A stretch of 64,000 bases of DNA from Spirilliplanes yamanashiensis (GTDB lineage: Bacteria; Actinomycetota; Actinomycetes; Mycobacteriales; Micromonosporaceae): contig NZ_BOOY01000008.1 of NCBI RefSeq assembly GCF_016863475.1, positions 186,001 to 250,000 of the forward strand, written 5' to 3'. The position numbers and the translations under genes are program-made. Position 1 is the first letter of the stretch. The number at the start of each line of letters is the position of its first letter. This document shows, piece after piece, positions 26,357 to 34,999 of the stretch. The notes under the pieces are model-generated. The model was not told the DNA's origin. It ran no database searches and was given only the letters and a program-made list of their open reading frames with translations.

Positions 26357-28408
26357 TCACCGCCCCGGGAACGGGTCGTGCCCGTCCGCGTCGTCACCCG
26401 ACGTCCACCATGCCAGGTCGTCGTACCCCGCCTGGGTGTCGGCCATGGTGCGGGGCGGGGGCTGCTTGCGGGCGGCGAGCCGGTCCTTGAGCGAGTCCTT
26501 GAGGGCGTCCTTGAGCGACTCCTTCTCCGGCCCCTTCGGCCTCGGCGCCGGCTCGGCGTCGCCGCCCGCCGGCGGGGCGGCCGGCACCCGCGCGGCCCCG
26601 GCCGGCTGCACCGGCGGCCTCGCCGCACCGCGCGGGGCCTCCGCCGGCGGCCTCGCGGCGCCGCGCGGGGTCTCTGCTTGCGCCGCGCCGCGCGGGGCCT
26701 CCATGGGCGGCCTCGCGGCGCCGCGCGGGGTCTCCAGCTGCGTCGCGCCGTGCGGGCCCTCCATCGGCGGCCTTGCGGCACGGCGTGGGGTCTCCACCGG
26801 GCCGGAGCGCTGGCCGGGGCCGGGTGAGCCGGGCGCGGGCACCTGCGCCGCACCCGCAGGACGGACCCCGGGCACGGCCGCCGCGGCCCGCGGCACCGGC
26901 GCCGCGCCCTGCGGCACACCTGTGGCGCCCTGCGGGGCCGGTCGCGGCGCGGGCGGCGGCTCCACCGGCGCTGACCGCGGCGGGGGCACGTTCCTGACCT
27001 GCGCCGTCTGCCGCACCGGCCCGGCCGCGGCAGTACCGCCGTAGACCCGCGGGCCCGGCGGCGGAAGCTCGTCGTGATCGGCCGCACCACCCCGGCGGCG
27101 CACCTCGCCCGCCGGCCCGGCGCCGGGCTCGTCGGGGGCCGCCCGGCGGCCACCGGTTCGCGCCTGCCCGGCGGCGCCGTCGTCGTCCGGCGCGGCCCGG
27201 CGCCCGCCCGGTCGCACCTCGCCGGTCCCCCACGGCGGGTCCTCGCGGGACGGCTCCACCAGGTCGGGCTCGGCCGCGCGACGGCCCGGCGCCGTCGCGG
27301 GGCGCCGGCCCACGGCGATCTGGGCGGACGCCCCACGCCCGCTGGGCGCGGGCTCCTCACCGTGCCGGCCCTCGGCCGACCGCCGACCCGCCCGGCGCGC
27401 CGACGGCGCGTCGTCGCCGACCAGGTCCTCCAGCCCGGCGGGGCTCTCCCAGTACCGGACCTCGGCGGCGTCACCGTCGTGCCGGCGGCGCAGCACGTCA
27501 CCGGACCGGTCACCGGGCAGCTCGCCGGACCGGTCCACGTACCGTTCCGCGGTCCGGTGCCCGGTCCGGTCGTCGGCGGACCGCCCGGCGTGCCGGCCGC
27601 CCACCTCCCCGGCCGCCGCCTCACCGCGGCCTGCGGCCCGGTCCGCGGCCCGCTCCCCGGCGTGGTCGGCGGCCCAGCTCCCGGCACGGTCCGCGGTCCG
27701 GCCCCCGGCACGGTCCGCCGCGCGGTGCAGCCGAGCCACCTCCTGCAGCTCCGCGACCGTCATCCCGGTCGAGGTGTTGGAGAGGGCGTGCGCCCCGCGC
27801 CGCCGCGGCGCGTCAGGCTCAGCGTCCTGCGGGCCCGCGGCCGAGGGCGGCACGACCGCCGCCCGAGGCGGCACGACGGCCGCGGACCGAGCCGCCACGG
27901 GCGCGGCGCCCGCCCGGCCCCCGGCCGGAAGCGACGGCGACAGCGTGGGCGACAGCGGCGGTGGGGAAAGCGCCGGAGGCCCGGCCGGGGGCGGCGCAAC
28001 AGGCGGCGCCGGCGGCCCGACGGGCGGGCGCTGCGCCGCCGGGGGGCGCGCGTTCTGGGCGAGCTGCACGGCGACCAGGCGGCGGTGCAGTTCTTCGAGG
28101 CGTTCCTCGAGGTCGGCGCGGGTGGCGTGGTCCGCGGCGGCGATGTCGGCGCCGACCGCCGCGCGCACGGCGTCGGTCTGGCGGGCGAGGAGGTCTTCGG
28201 CGTCGAGGCGGGGCAGCACCGGGTCGGTGCGGATGAGCTGGGACGCTCCGATGAGGACGATCGCGGCCGCCAGCAGCAGCACCGACAGGCGGGTGGCGTC
28301 GGCGGCCAGGAGCAGCACGGCGAGCGGGGCGAGGGACACGCCCGTCCACAGCAGGGCGGCGGGCAGGCGGGTCGGCCGTGGCGCGTCGGAACTGTCCACA
28401 TCGGGCAT
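26357..28408 (-). CDS. Membrane protein with long disordered Pro/Ala/Arg-rich tail
   Basis: 683 aa. Two closely spaced membrane helices near the N-terminus (ALLWTGVSLAPLAVLLLAAD and LSVLLLAAAIVLIGASQLI, residues 18-60) are followed by a predicted coiled coil (TRADLEERLEELHRRLVAVQ) and about 560 residues of low complexity. The tail has Ala-Asp-Arg repeats (TADRAGS, AADHAGE, AADRAAG) and a 20-residue Pro-rich repeat encoded by a 60-bp tandem repeat. Rv3604c of M. tuberculosis is a similar Ala/Arg/Pro-rich transmembrane protein of the same neighbourhood and could be the counterpart. Function unknown. Confidence 0.6.
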   Translation of the reverse strand: MPDVDSSDAPRPTRLPAALLWTGVSLAPLAVLLLAADATRLSVLLLAAAIVLIGASQLIRTDPVLPRLDAEDLLARQTDAVRAAVGADIAAADHATRADLEERLEELHRRLVAVQLAQNARPPAAQRPPVGPPAPPVAPPPAGPPALSPPPLSPTLSPSLPAGGRAGAAPVAARSAAVVPPRAAVVPPSAAGPQDAEPDAPRRRGAHALSNTSTGMTVAELQEVARLHRAADRAGGRTADRAGSWAADHAGERAADRAAGRGEAAAGEVGGRHAGRSADDRTGHRTAERYVDRSGELPGDRSGDVLRRRHDGDAAEVRYWESPAGLEDLVGDDAPSARRAGRRSAEGRHGEEPAPSGRGASAQIAVGRRPATAPGRRAAEPDLVEPSREDPPWGTGEVRPGGRRAAPDDDGAAGQARTGGRRAAPDEPGAGPAGEVRRRGGAADHDELPPPGPRVYGGTAAAGPVRQTAQVRNVPPPRSAPVEPPPAPRPAPQGATGVPQGAAPVPRAAAAVPGVRPAGAAQVPAPGSPGPGQRSGPVETPRRAARPPMEGPHGATQLETPRGAARPPMEAPRGAAQAETPRGAARPPAEAPRGAARPPVQPAGAARVPAAPPAGGDAEPAPRPKGPEKESLKDALKDSLKDRLAARKQPPPRTMADTQAGYDDLAWWTSGDDADGHDPFPGR
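26641..26797 (-). repeat. 60-bp tandem repeat in the disordered-tail gene
   Basis: Copies at 26641-26700 and 26701-26760 differ at few positions, with a partial third copy from 26761 and a more diverged one before 26641. Each codes for 20 residues around the motif ETPRGAARPPMEAPRGA. Length variation between strains is likely. Confidence 0.8.
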
Positions 28409-28446
28409 GGGCGCAGATGCTACCCAGCCGTGATCTTCGGCGGAAA

Positions 28447-28481
28447 GGGCTCGCGCGCGCCGCCGTGACGCGCGCGAGCCC
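28447..28481 (-). terminator. Terminator of the substrate-binding protein gene
   Basis: GGGCTCGCGCGCG (28447-28459) and CGCGCGCGAGCCC (28469-28481) form a perfect 13-bp stem with a 9-nt loop, 6 bp beyond the stop of the leftward gene. Confidence 0.8.
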
Positions 28482-28486
28482 GATCG

Positions 28487-29482
28487 TCAGCTGGCGGCGA
28501 GGGCGCTGTCGGAGGAGAAGACGAGCCCGACGCTGACGGTGCCGGTGCGCAGGCCGTTCTTGGTCTGCGGGCCGCCCGCGTCCAGCGAGCTGAACGAGCC
28601 GGCCTGGAAGTTGTAGACCTTGATCAGGCCCGCCTGGCACTGCGGGCGCTGCGGGCACTCCGGCGGGCCGGCGAGCACGGTGGCGGAGCCGGAGCACTTG
28701 GCGGCCAGGTCGGACAGCGTCTTGACGCCGTACTTCTCGGCGAAGGCGGTGGTGACGGCGAACGCGTTCTGGTCCTGCGCCGCCGACGGGACGCCGAAGA
28801 CGATGTTGTACTTCTCGCCGAGCGGCTTGAGCGCGGCCATCGTCTTGTCGATGTCGGGTGCGGCGGCGGGCGCGGCGCCCTCGCCGTTGGCCTTGCCGTT
28901 GAGGAACTCGGCCATGGTCGCCGCGTACTCCGGGACGACCTGGATCTCGCCCTTCTCCAGGGCGGGCTGGTAGAGCTCGCGGTTGCCGATCTGCTGCACC
29001 TTCACGGTGTAGCCGGCGGCGGTCAGCGCGATCTTGTAGAGCTCGCCGAGGATCTGGTTCTCGCTGAAGTTGGCGGCGCCGATCGTGATGGCGCCGCCGG
29101 CGCCCTTGGCGATGCCGGCGGTGACGTTGTTCGCGGTGGCGAACTCCTGCGCGGCGACGGCCGGGGTCTTGCGGTCGGTGTCGACGGCCTTGTTGAGGCC
29201 GATCAGCTTCGGGGTGTCGAGCGACGCGGCGACCTTGTCGAGCGCGGCGACGACGTCGGGCTTGGCCGCGTCCTTGTTGATGGCCGCGACGATGTTGTCG
29301 GTGTTCTGCAGGGCCTTGTCGTCGGTGAGGGCGACCAGCCCGTCGCCGGCGACGGGGGCGCAACCGGCGCCGGCCGCGGCGCTGGCCGGGGCCTCCGTGC
29401 CGGACGAGCCGGCCTCGCCGCACGCGGTGAGCGCGACGAGGGCGGTGAGCGAGGTGAGGACGAGGGCAGGGTAACGACGCAT
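28487..29482 (-). CDS. OpuAC-family compatible-solute-binding lipoprotein, circularly permuted
   Basis: 331 aa. Signal peptide MRRYPALVLTSLTALVALTAC with lipidated Cys21. It belongs to the glycine betaine/choline-binding OpuAC family (ITIGAANFSENQILGELY, AGPPECPQRPQC, LDAGGPQTKNGL). The order of segments is unusual. The block LVALTDDKALQNTDNIVAAI to KTPAVAAQEFA, normally the C-terminal end of the family, is at residues 49-115. The normal N-terminal block starts only at residue 131, and the protein ends at VGLVFSSDSALAAS, which normally runs straight into LVALxDDK. This is a natural circular permutation. Encoded 162 bp downstream of the permeases. Confidence 0.9.
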   Translation of the reverse strand: MRRYPALVLTSLTALVALTACGEAGSSGTEAPASAAAGAGCAPVAGDGLVALTDDKALQNTDNIVAAINKDAAKPDVVAALDKVAASLDTPKLIGLNKAVDTDRKTPAVAAQEFATANNVTAGIAKGAGGAITIGAANFSENQILGELYKIALTAAGYTVKVQQIGNRELYQPALEKGEIQVVPEYAATMAEFLNGKANGEGAAPAAAPDIDKTMAALKPLGEKYNIVFGVPSAAQDQNAFAVTTAFAEKYGVKTLSDLAAKCSGSATVLAGPPECPQRPQCQAGLIKVYNFQAGSFSSLDAGGPQTKNGLRTGTVSVGLVFSSDSALAAS

Positions 29483-29644
29483 GCTGCCGCCTTCTGTGTC
29501 CCGGCGCGTCCCCTGCCCAGGGGGCGGCCGCGTGTCCGACGGGCAGCTGTCATGCAGCGCCCGTGGCGGGCGACCGGCTGTGGCGCCCACCATCGCCGAC
29601 CATAGACCCGCCCACCGACACTTCCGCAACCGTTGCGTCGATGG

Positions 29645-30361
29645 TCACGCCCCGGCGGTGACCGCCGGCCGCCGCCGCGGCGCGGTGGCGCGCAGCGCGC
29701 GCGGGGTCGCCAGGCGCTGCACGACCGCGAGGACCGCCTCGACGAGCAGGGCGAGCACGGCCACGGCGAGACCGCCGGCGACGATCTGGCCGGCGCCGCC
29801 GTTGCTGATGCCGATGCCGAACCCGGCGGCGATGATCTGGCCGAGCCCGCCGCCGTTGACGAACGACGCCAGCGCGGCCGTCGCCACCACCTGCACGCTG
29901 GCCGTCCGCAGGCCCGCCGCCAGGTACGGGACGGCCAGGGGCAGCTCGACCCGGCGCAGGATCTGCCCACCGGACAGGCCCATGCCGCGGGCCGCCTCGA
30001 TGGTCTCGCGGTCGATCTGGCGCACCCCGGTGTACGCGTTGGCCAGCAGCGGCGGCACCGCGAACACGGCGAGCGCGATGACCACGGGCGGCTTGCCGAA
30101 GCCGATGGGGGTGAGCGGCAGGATGGTCAGCAGCGCGACGGTGGGGACGGCGAGGGTGAGGTTCGACACGGTGACGATCACGGCGCCGCCGCGGCCGCGG
30201 TGCCCGAGCAGCACGCCGACCGGCCAGCCGACGAGGCAGCCGACCAGCACGGCGAGGGCGGAGATGAGCAGGTGCTCGCCGAGCCGGTCGAGGACGCCGC
30301 CGGGGTTCGTCCAGTTCAGCGGGTCGTTGAGCCAGAGCAGGCCCTCGTTCAGGTAGTTCAC
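29645..30361 (-). CDS. OpuBB/OpuBD-type ABC transporter permease
   Basis: 238 aa. Five to six membrane helices and the EAA loop ETIEARGMGLS-like (ETIEAARGMGLSGGQILRR) place it in the binding-protein-dependent permease family; ASFVNGGGLGQIIAAGFGIG is typical of betaine/carnitine/choline transporters. GTG 30361 overlaps the stop of the second permease (GTGA). The two permeases form a heterodimeric channel with the divergent ATPase. The basic tail RALRATAPRRRP is cytoplasmic. Confidence 0.9.
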   Translation of the reverse strand: MNYLNEGLLWLNDPLNWTNPGGVLDRLGEHLLISALAVLVGCLVGWPVGVLLGHRGRGGAVIVTVSNLTLAVPTVALLTILPLTPIGFGKPPVVIALAVFAVPPLLANAYTGVRQIDRETIEAARGMGLSGGQILRRVELPLAVPYLAAGLRTASVQVVATAALASFVNGGGLGQIIAAGFGIGISNGGAGQIVAGGLAVAVLALLVEAVLAVVQRLATPRALRATAPRRRPAVTAGA

Positions 30362-31044
30362 GCGCGTACCCTCCGCTGCCACGGGGTGAGCAGCCGGCCG
30401 ACACCGGCCAGCAGCAGGTCGAGCACGAGGGCCAGGCCCACGCAGAGGATCGTGCCCGTCATGATCTCGGCCCGGTAAAAGTTGTTCCGGAACCCGCCGA
30501 GGATGAGGTCGCCGAGGCCGCCCTGGCCGATGAGCGCGCCCACGGTGACGAGCGCGACGGTCGACACGGTGGCCAGCCGCACGCCGGTGATGATGCCGGG
30601 CAGCGCCAGCGGCAGCTCGACCCGCCACAGCCGGCCGAACCGGCTGTAACCCATGCCCTGCGCGGCCTCCCGGGCCTCGGGAGGCACCTGTTCCAGCCCG
30701 GCGAGCGTGTTCCTGATTATCATCAGCAGGGCGTACAGGACCAGAGCGATCAGCACCGCCGCCCGGGTCGTCACCCCCACCAGGGGCGCCACGAACGCCA
30801 GCAGCGCCAGCGACGGAATCGTGTAGAGCACACCCGAGAGTGCAAGAATCGGCCCGGTGAGCGGGCGCACCCAGTACGCCAGCACCGCCAGCGGGAGCGC
30901 GACGAGCACGGCCAACCCGACCGCCTGCGCGGTCACCTCCGCGTGGAACGACAGCGCGGACAGGATGGTCTCGCGGTTGTCGTTCACGTAACGCCAGGAG
31001 AACCACGGGTTGCCCGGCCCGTCCGGGACCGCCAGGAGGGACAT
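30358..31044 (-). CDS. OpuBB/OpuBD-type ABC transporter permease
   Basis: 228 aa. Multi-pass permease with EAA loop PPEAREAAQGMGYSRFGRLW and the family segment GALIGQGGLGDLILGG. N-terminal residues NPWFSWRYVNDNRETIL are typical for this subfamily. It is the first gene of the leftward operon permease-permease-(gap)-binding protein. Its ATG (31044) is only 2 bp from the GTG of the divergent ATPase (31047), so its transcription must begin inside the ATPase gene or at the start codon itself. Confidence 0.9.
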   Translation of the reverse strand: MSLLAVPDGPGNPWFSWRYVNDNRETILSALSFHAEVTAQAVGLAVLVALPLAVLAYWVRPLTGPILALSGVLYTIPSLALLAFVAPLVGVTTRAAVLIALVLYALLMIIRNTLAGLEQVPPEAREAAQGMGYSRFGRLWRVELPLALPGIITGVRLATVSTVALVTVGALIGQGGLGDLILGGFRNNFYRAEIMTGTILCVGLALVLDLLLAGVGRLLTPWQRRVRA

Positions 31045-31046
31045 AC

Positions 31047-32054
31047 GTGGACGCTACCGTGAACGGGTCCGCCGGACAGGGCAGGACGGCCTCGAGCATC
31101 AGGCTCGACGGGGTGAGCAAGGTCTACGGCGACGGCACCGTCGCGGTGGGCGGCCTGACCCTCGACGTGCCGGCCGGCGAGCTGGTGGTGCTCATCGGCC
31201 CCTCGGGGTGCGGCAAGTCCACCGTCCTGCGCATGATCAACCGGCTCATCCAGCCCACCCAGGGCCGCATCCTCATCGACGGCGACGACGTCACCGACGT
31301 CGACCCGGTCGAGCTGCGCCGCCGGATCGGGTACGTGATCCAGAACGTGGGCCTGTTCCCGCACCAGTCCATCCGGGCGAACGTGGGCACGGTGCCGCGA
31401 CTGCTGGGCTGGAAGAAGGACCGGGTCCGCCGCCGCGCCGACGAGCTGCTGGAGCTGGTCGGCCTCGACCCGGCCCGGTTCGGCAAGCGGTACCCGCACG
31501 AGCTGTCGGGCGGCCAGCGGCAGCGCGCCGGGGTGGCCCGCGCGCTGGCCGCCGACCCGTCGGTGCTGCTGATGGACGAGCCGTTCTCGGCGGTCGACCC
31601 CATCGTGCGCGGCAAGCTGCAGGAGGAGTTCCTGCGCCTGCAGGCCGCCGTCGGCAAGACGATCGTGCTGGTCACCCACGACATCGACGAGGCGGTCAAG
31701 CTGGGCGACCGCATCGCGGTGCTGTCCGAGGGCGGCAAGCTGGAGCAGTACGCCCCGCCGGGCGAGCTGCTCGCCGAGCCGGCGTCGGACATGGTCCGCG
31801 ACTTCGTCGGCGCCGACCGCGGCGTCCGCCGGCTCGCCGTCACCCCGCTGAGCACCGTCATGCGCAAGGTGGGCCCCGGCCACGACACGGCGGGCCTGCC
31901 GTCGGTGCCGGACACCGGCACGCTGTACGACGCGCTGGCCGCCATGCTGACCGCGGACGCCCTGCACGTGGCCGTCCGCAACCGCGACCGGGTGGTGGGC
32001 ACGGTGTCCCGCTCGGCCATCTTCGAGGCGCCGGCGGACGCGATCGCGCGCTAG
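31047..32054 (+). CDS. OpuBA/OpuCA-type ABC transporter ATPase
   Basis: 335 aa. ABC core: Walker A LIGPSGCGKSTVLRMINRL, Q-loop GYVIQNVGLFPHQSIRANVG, signature LSGGQRQRAGVARAL, Walker B VLLMDEPFSAVDP and switch His in VTHDIDEAVKLGD. A C-terminal part of about 90 residues looks like one degenerate CBS-like module, as in OpuCA, where CBS domains sense ionic strength. Start GTG 31047 is supported by AGGAGGG at 31034-31040 with a 6-nt spacer; this ribosome-binding site lies inside the opposite-strand permease gene. Confidence 0.93.
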   Translation: MDATVNGSAGQGRTASSIRLDGVSKVYGDGTVAVGGLTLDVPAGELVVLIGPSGCGKSTVLRMINRLIQPTQGRILIDGDDVTDVDPVELRRRIGYVIQNVGLFPHQSIRANVGTVPRLLGWKKDRVRRRADELLELVGLDPARFGKRYPHELSGGQRQRAGVARALAADPSVLLMDEPFSAVDPIVRGKLQEEFLRLQAAVGKTIVLVTHDIDEAVKLGDRIAVLSEGGKLEQYAPPGELLAEPASDMVRDFVGADRGVRRLAVTPLSTVMRKVGPGHDTAGLPSVPDTGTLYDALAAMLTADALHVAVRNRDRVVGTVSRSAIFEAPADAIAR

Positions 32055-32060
32055 GACACC

Positions 32061-32111
32061 GAGAACCGGCCCCTCGCACCGATGGCAGAAGGTGCGCGAG
32101 GGGCCGGTCTC
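32061..32111. terminator. Bidirectional terminator after the ABC ATPase
   Basis: ACCGGCCCCTCGCACC (32065-32080) pairs with GGTGCG-CG-AGGGGCCGGT (32091-32108), leaving a 2-nt bulge and a 10-nt loop; outer GAG/CTC bases extend it. It lies just after the ATPase stop and before the convergent membrane-protein gene. Confidence 0.8.
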
Positions 32112-32184
32112 TTCGATGCCGCACCGGCGGTGTGGGTCCGGTGCGGCCGGGCGCCCGGTGGGGGGTTCCGGGCGCCGAGGGGGG

Positions 32185-32679
32185 TCAGCTGCGGGTGCCG
32201 CGCCACCCGCCCAGCGTGGCCAGGCCGATGATCCAGCCCACGAACAGGCCGTACGTGGCGCCCTCGCCGGCGGCCCGGAACGCGCCGAGCAGCGTGGGGT
32301 CGCGCAGGATCAGCGCGGCGATCAGCGCGGCGAAGCCGCCCGCGAAGACGTACGACGCCCAGCCGGCGAAGAACTGGCTGAGGGTGCCGCGGGCGCGGGC
32401 GAGCTGCGAGCCGGGCAGCATGTAGAGGAACAGGAACGTGAGCGCGACGACCAGGATGGCGCGCAGGTCGGTGGAGAGCACGTTCTGGATCGAGTCGTCG
32501 GAGTCGAAGCGCCAGCGCGGCCACGCGAGCAGGCGCAGCCACCAGCCTCCGGCGGTCTCGGGGTTGGTGTTGTCCGTGGCCCAGTCGGCGTACCAGGGGG
32601 AGCCGAAGACCAGGACCAGGATCAGTGCGGCGAGCGTGCCCGCACCGGGGGCGGTCTTGTAGCGGTTGGTGAGAGCCAT
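32185..32679 (-). CDS. Small four-helix membrane protein of unknown function
   Basis: 164 aa. Hydrophobic segments at GAGTLAALILVLVFGSPW, LRAILVVALTFLFLYMLPG, FAGWASYVFAGGFAALIAAL and TYGLFVGWIIGLATLGGW predict four helices. Between the first two is a 45-residue Trp-rich extracellular loop with WWLRLLAWPRWRFDSDD. I do not recognise a family with confidence. It is leftward, alone between two hairpin-bounded units; ATG 32679. Confidence 0.6.
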   Translation of the reverse strand: MALTNRYKTAPGAGTLAALILVLVFGSPWYADWATDNTNPETAGGWWLRLLAWPRWRFDSDDSIQNVLSTDLRAILVVALTFLFLYMLPGSQLARARGTLSQFFAGWASYVFAGGFAALIAALILRDPTLLGAFRAAGEGATYGLFVGWIIGLATLGGWRGTRS

Positions 32680-32744
32680 GAAACCGGTTTTTCCCAGCTA
32701 CGGCGACTCTCCAAACGCGACACCCAGAGCGACGTCGGCGCTAC

Positions 32745-33038
32745 TCAGCCGTGCTTCTGCAGGTAGTCGATGAAGGCGGCGCGGAGCAGGGGCTCGGACT
32801 CGCCGTAGCCGTGGCCGGTGAGCTGGCGCCACAGGGCGACGGCCTCGTCAACGGTCACGCCCAGCGTGTTCGGGGCGCCGTCGAGGGCCTCCGCCTCGTC
32901 CGAGTTCGGCAGGTGCCGCAGGACGTTCCAGTAGAAGCCGAGGTCCCGTTCGCGGCGGGCGACCGCGAAGGCGCGCTCGCGCAGCTCCTCCGTCGAGAGG
33001 GCGTCGAGGGCGGCCAGGTCGGTCGGGTGGTCGGTCAT
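32745..33038 (-). CDS. Small helical protein of unknown function
   Basis: 97 aa, acidic and rich in Leu, Arg and Glu, probably soluble and all-helical: LAALDALSTEELRERAFAVA, RRERDLGFYWNVLRHLPNSD, VDEAVALWRQLTGHGYGESE and PLLRAAFIDYLQKHG. Similar short proteins are common in Micromonosporaceae-like genomes but I can assign no role. ATG 33038 is used; ATG 33050 is possible. Confidence 0.6.
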   Translation of the reverse strand: MTDHPTDLAALDALSTEELRERAFAVARRERDLGFYWNVLRHLPNSDEAEALDGAPNTLGVTVDEAVALWRQLTGHGYGESEPLLRAAFIDYLQKHG

Positions 33039-33079
33039 GACCGCGAGCATATCCGGGCGGCAACCGCCCGAAACGGCGA

Positions 33080-34381
33080 TCAGCGGGCGTTCGTGCCCCA
33101 CCGGTCGTCCCACCGATCGGCGCGGCCGCCGGACGGCTGGGCCGGGGCGGCCGTCGACCAGGTGTCGGGCATGGCGGGCGACCAGCTGGCCGTGGTGCCG
33201 GTGGTGGCCTGCCAGTCGTCGTCGTCACCCGGGGCGGGCAGCGGGCGGCCGTACGTCTCGACGAGGCGGGTGACGACGAGCCCGGCGCCGAGGGCCGCGG
33301 CGGCGATGGCGAACAGGGCGATGTCGAGGTCGCGGCGGGCCGCGTAGTCGAGGAAGACGGTGAGGATGACGACGGCGAACAGGGTGCCGAAGATGCCGCC
33401 GCGGCGGCCGTACGCGCTGGTGCCGGCGATGAGGGCGGCGCCGACGGCGATGCCCGTCCACTCCAGGCCGGTGCGGGGCGCGACCGGGCCGGTGGCGTTC
33501 GCGGCGAACAGCACGCCGGCGCCGACCGCCATCACCGACGACAGCACCAGCGACGTGATGACCGGCAGGGCGGCGGCGCCGCCGGGGCGCACGGCCGGGT
33601 CGCCGGTGGGACGCAGCCGGCCGAGCCAGCGCCGGACGCCGGGCAGGACGCCGAGCAGACCGCCGCCGAGGGCGAGCACGGCGAACCCGGCGAAGACGAA
33701 GTAGGCGCGGTTGCTGGGGTCGAAGTCGCCCTGCACGTTCACCGGCGCGACACGCAGCTGGTTGTACGTGACGACGGCGAGCGCACCGCCGAGCGTGGCG
33801 ACCCAGCCGGGGACGTGGAACGCGACGACGATCAGCGCGATGACGACGGCGCCGACGACGGCCACGGCCACGGCCTGCCCGGCGGCGGGGACGACGCCGC
33901 GGTCGCCGTTCTCGGCGAAGTGCAGGGCGGCGGCGATGGCGATGGGCCCGACGGCCAGGTTGGGCACGCCGGCCCGCAGGGTGAGGCCGGCGGCGAGGGC
34001 GAGCAGGCCGATCGCGGCGCCGGACAGGAGCAGCGTGTCGAGCGCGTCGCCCTTGAGGGCGTCGGCGTCCTCGCGCCACAGCAGGTAGCCCATCGCGGCG
34101 GCGCCGAGCAGGAGGACGACCTCCCAGCCGAGGTGGATGCCGATGCGGTCGCGGCCGTCGGCGGGGTCGGGTCCGGCGAGGGCGCCGCGCCGGGACGCGT
34201 TCTCGTCGAGGTCCTCGGTGGCGCCGAACTCGGTCTGGGCGTAGTCGACCGGCGGTTGGTAGTCCTGGGTGCTGCGGCGGGCCCGGTAGTCCGGGCTGGC
34301 GAAGGTGCCGGTGCGGTATCCGCCGCCGTCGCCGTCGCCGGTCGACGTGTGCCGGCGGTAGCTCGGCTCGTCGTACGCCAT
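33080..34381 (-). CDS. ABC-permease-like integral membrane protein
   Basis: 433 aa. A hydrophilic N-terminus of about 80 residues, rich in Tyr, Arg and Asp, precedes 9-10 membrane helices; the C-terminal 50 residues are disordered and Trp-containing. The segment LTLRAGVPNLAVGPIAIAAAL resembles the signature of RbsC/LivH-type permeases (GGIDLSVG-like), and GTSAYGRRGGIFGTLFAVVI fits the same fold. No ATPase or binding protein is next to it, so it may be an orphan permease fold used for another purpose. It precedes the DUF3180-fol genes by about 125 bp. Confidence 0.65.
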   Translation of the reverse strand: MAYDEPSYRRHTSTGDGDGGGYRTGTFASPDYRARRSTQDYQPPVDYAQTEFGATEDLDENASRRGALAGPDPADGRDRIGIHLGWEVVLLLGAAAMGYLLWREDADALKGDALDTLLLSGAAIGLLALAAGLTLRAGVPNLAVGPIAIAAALHFAENGDRGVVPAAGQAVAVAVVGAVVIALIVVAFHVPGWVATLGGALAVVTYNQLRVAPVNVQGDFDPSNRAYFVFAGFAVLALGGGLLGVLPGVRRWLGRLRPTGDPAVRPGGAAALPVITSLVLSSVMAVGAGVLFAANATGPVAPRTGLEWTGIAVGAALIAGTSAYGRRGGIFGTLFAVVILTVFLDYAARRDLDIALFAIAAAALGAGLVVTRLVETYGRPLPAPGDDDDWQATTGTTASWSPAMPDTWSTAAPAQPSGGRADRWDDRWGTNAR

Positions 34382-34506
34382 CGCGCGCCTCCTCTGGCTG
34401 GTCGAGGCACGGCTACGTCGCCGGTCCGACCGCTGGTCGCAACCTACCGGCGGCCGGGCGTGTCGTCACCCCCGTCCGGAAATACGCAGCCGGCGGGGGC
34501 ACCGGT

Positions 34507-34998
34507 TCAGGGGCGCCCGGGCGCGTCCTCGTCCTCGGGGCGGTCCGGGACCCGGCAGGCGCGCTCCAGCCAGAGCGCGGCGCCGACGAGCGCCAGGGAC
34601 GCGGCGAGGGCGGCGGCCGCGGCGGGCACGTCGTCGCGGGCCGCCACGGTGGGTTCGAGCACCAGCCAGCCCAGCAGGCCGGCGGAGAAGCCGGCGAAGA
34701 TCGCCCCGGCCAGCGACGACGCCCGCGCCAGCACCGCGTAGCGGGCGACCGCGAGCGGGTCGACCTTGGGCTGGCCGGGGCGGCGCTCGATGCGGGCCCG
34801 GGTGTTCTGCGCGAGGATGCCCTCGACCACCGCGAGGGCCGCCACGGTGAGCGTGGGCAGCCACGGCAGCGCGGGCATCCGCCCGTACAGGGTGCTCAGC
34901 AGCAGCCACCCGGCGGCGGCCGCGGCGAGGCCGGCCACGACGAGCAGGGACGGGCGCGTCGGCCCGATGCTCGGGTCGCGGACCGGCTGGTTGCTCAC
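34507..34998 (-). CDS. DUF3180 membrane protein
   Basis: 163 aa. Four predicted helices (SLLVVAGLAAAAAGWLLLST, LPWLPTLTVAALAVVEGIL, AGAIFAGFSAGLLGWLVLE and a last one around residues 125-145) with the conserved inner loop RPGQPKVDPLAVARYAVLARASS. This is DUF3180, found directly after folK in many actinobacteria (Rv3605c). GTG 34998 is 1 bp from the folK stop, so it belongs to the fol operon. Function unknown. Confidence 0.82.
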   Translation of the reverse strand: MSNQPVRDPSIGPTRPSLLVVAGLAAAAAGWLLLSTLYGRMPALPWLPTLTVAALAVVEGILAQNTRARIERRPGQPKVDPLAVARYAVLARASSLAGAIFAGFSAGLLGWLVLEPTVAARDDVPAAAAALAASLALVGAALWLERACRVPDRPEDEDAPGRP

Positions 34999-34999
34999 G

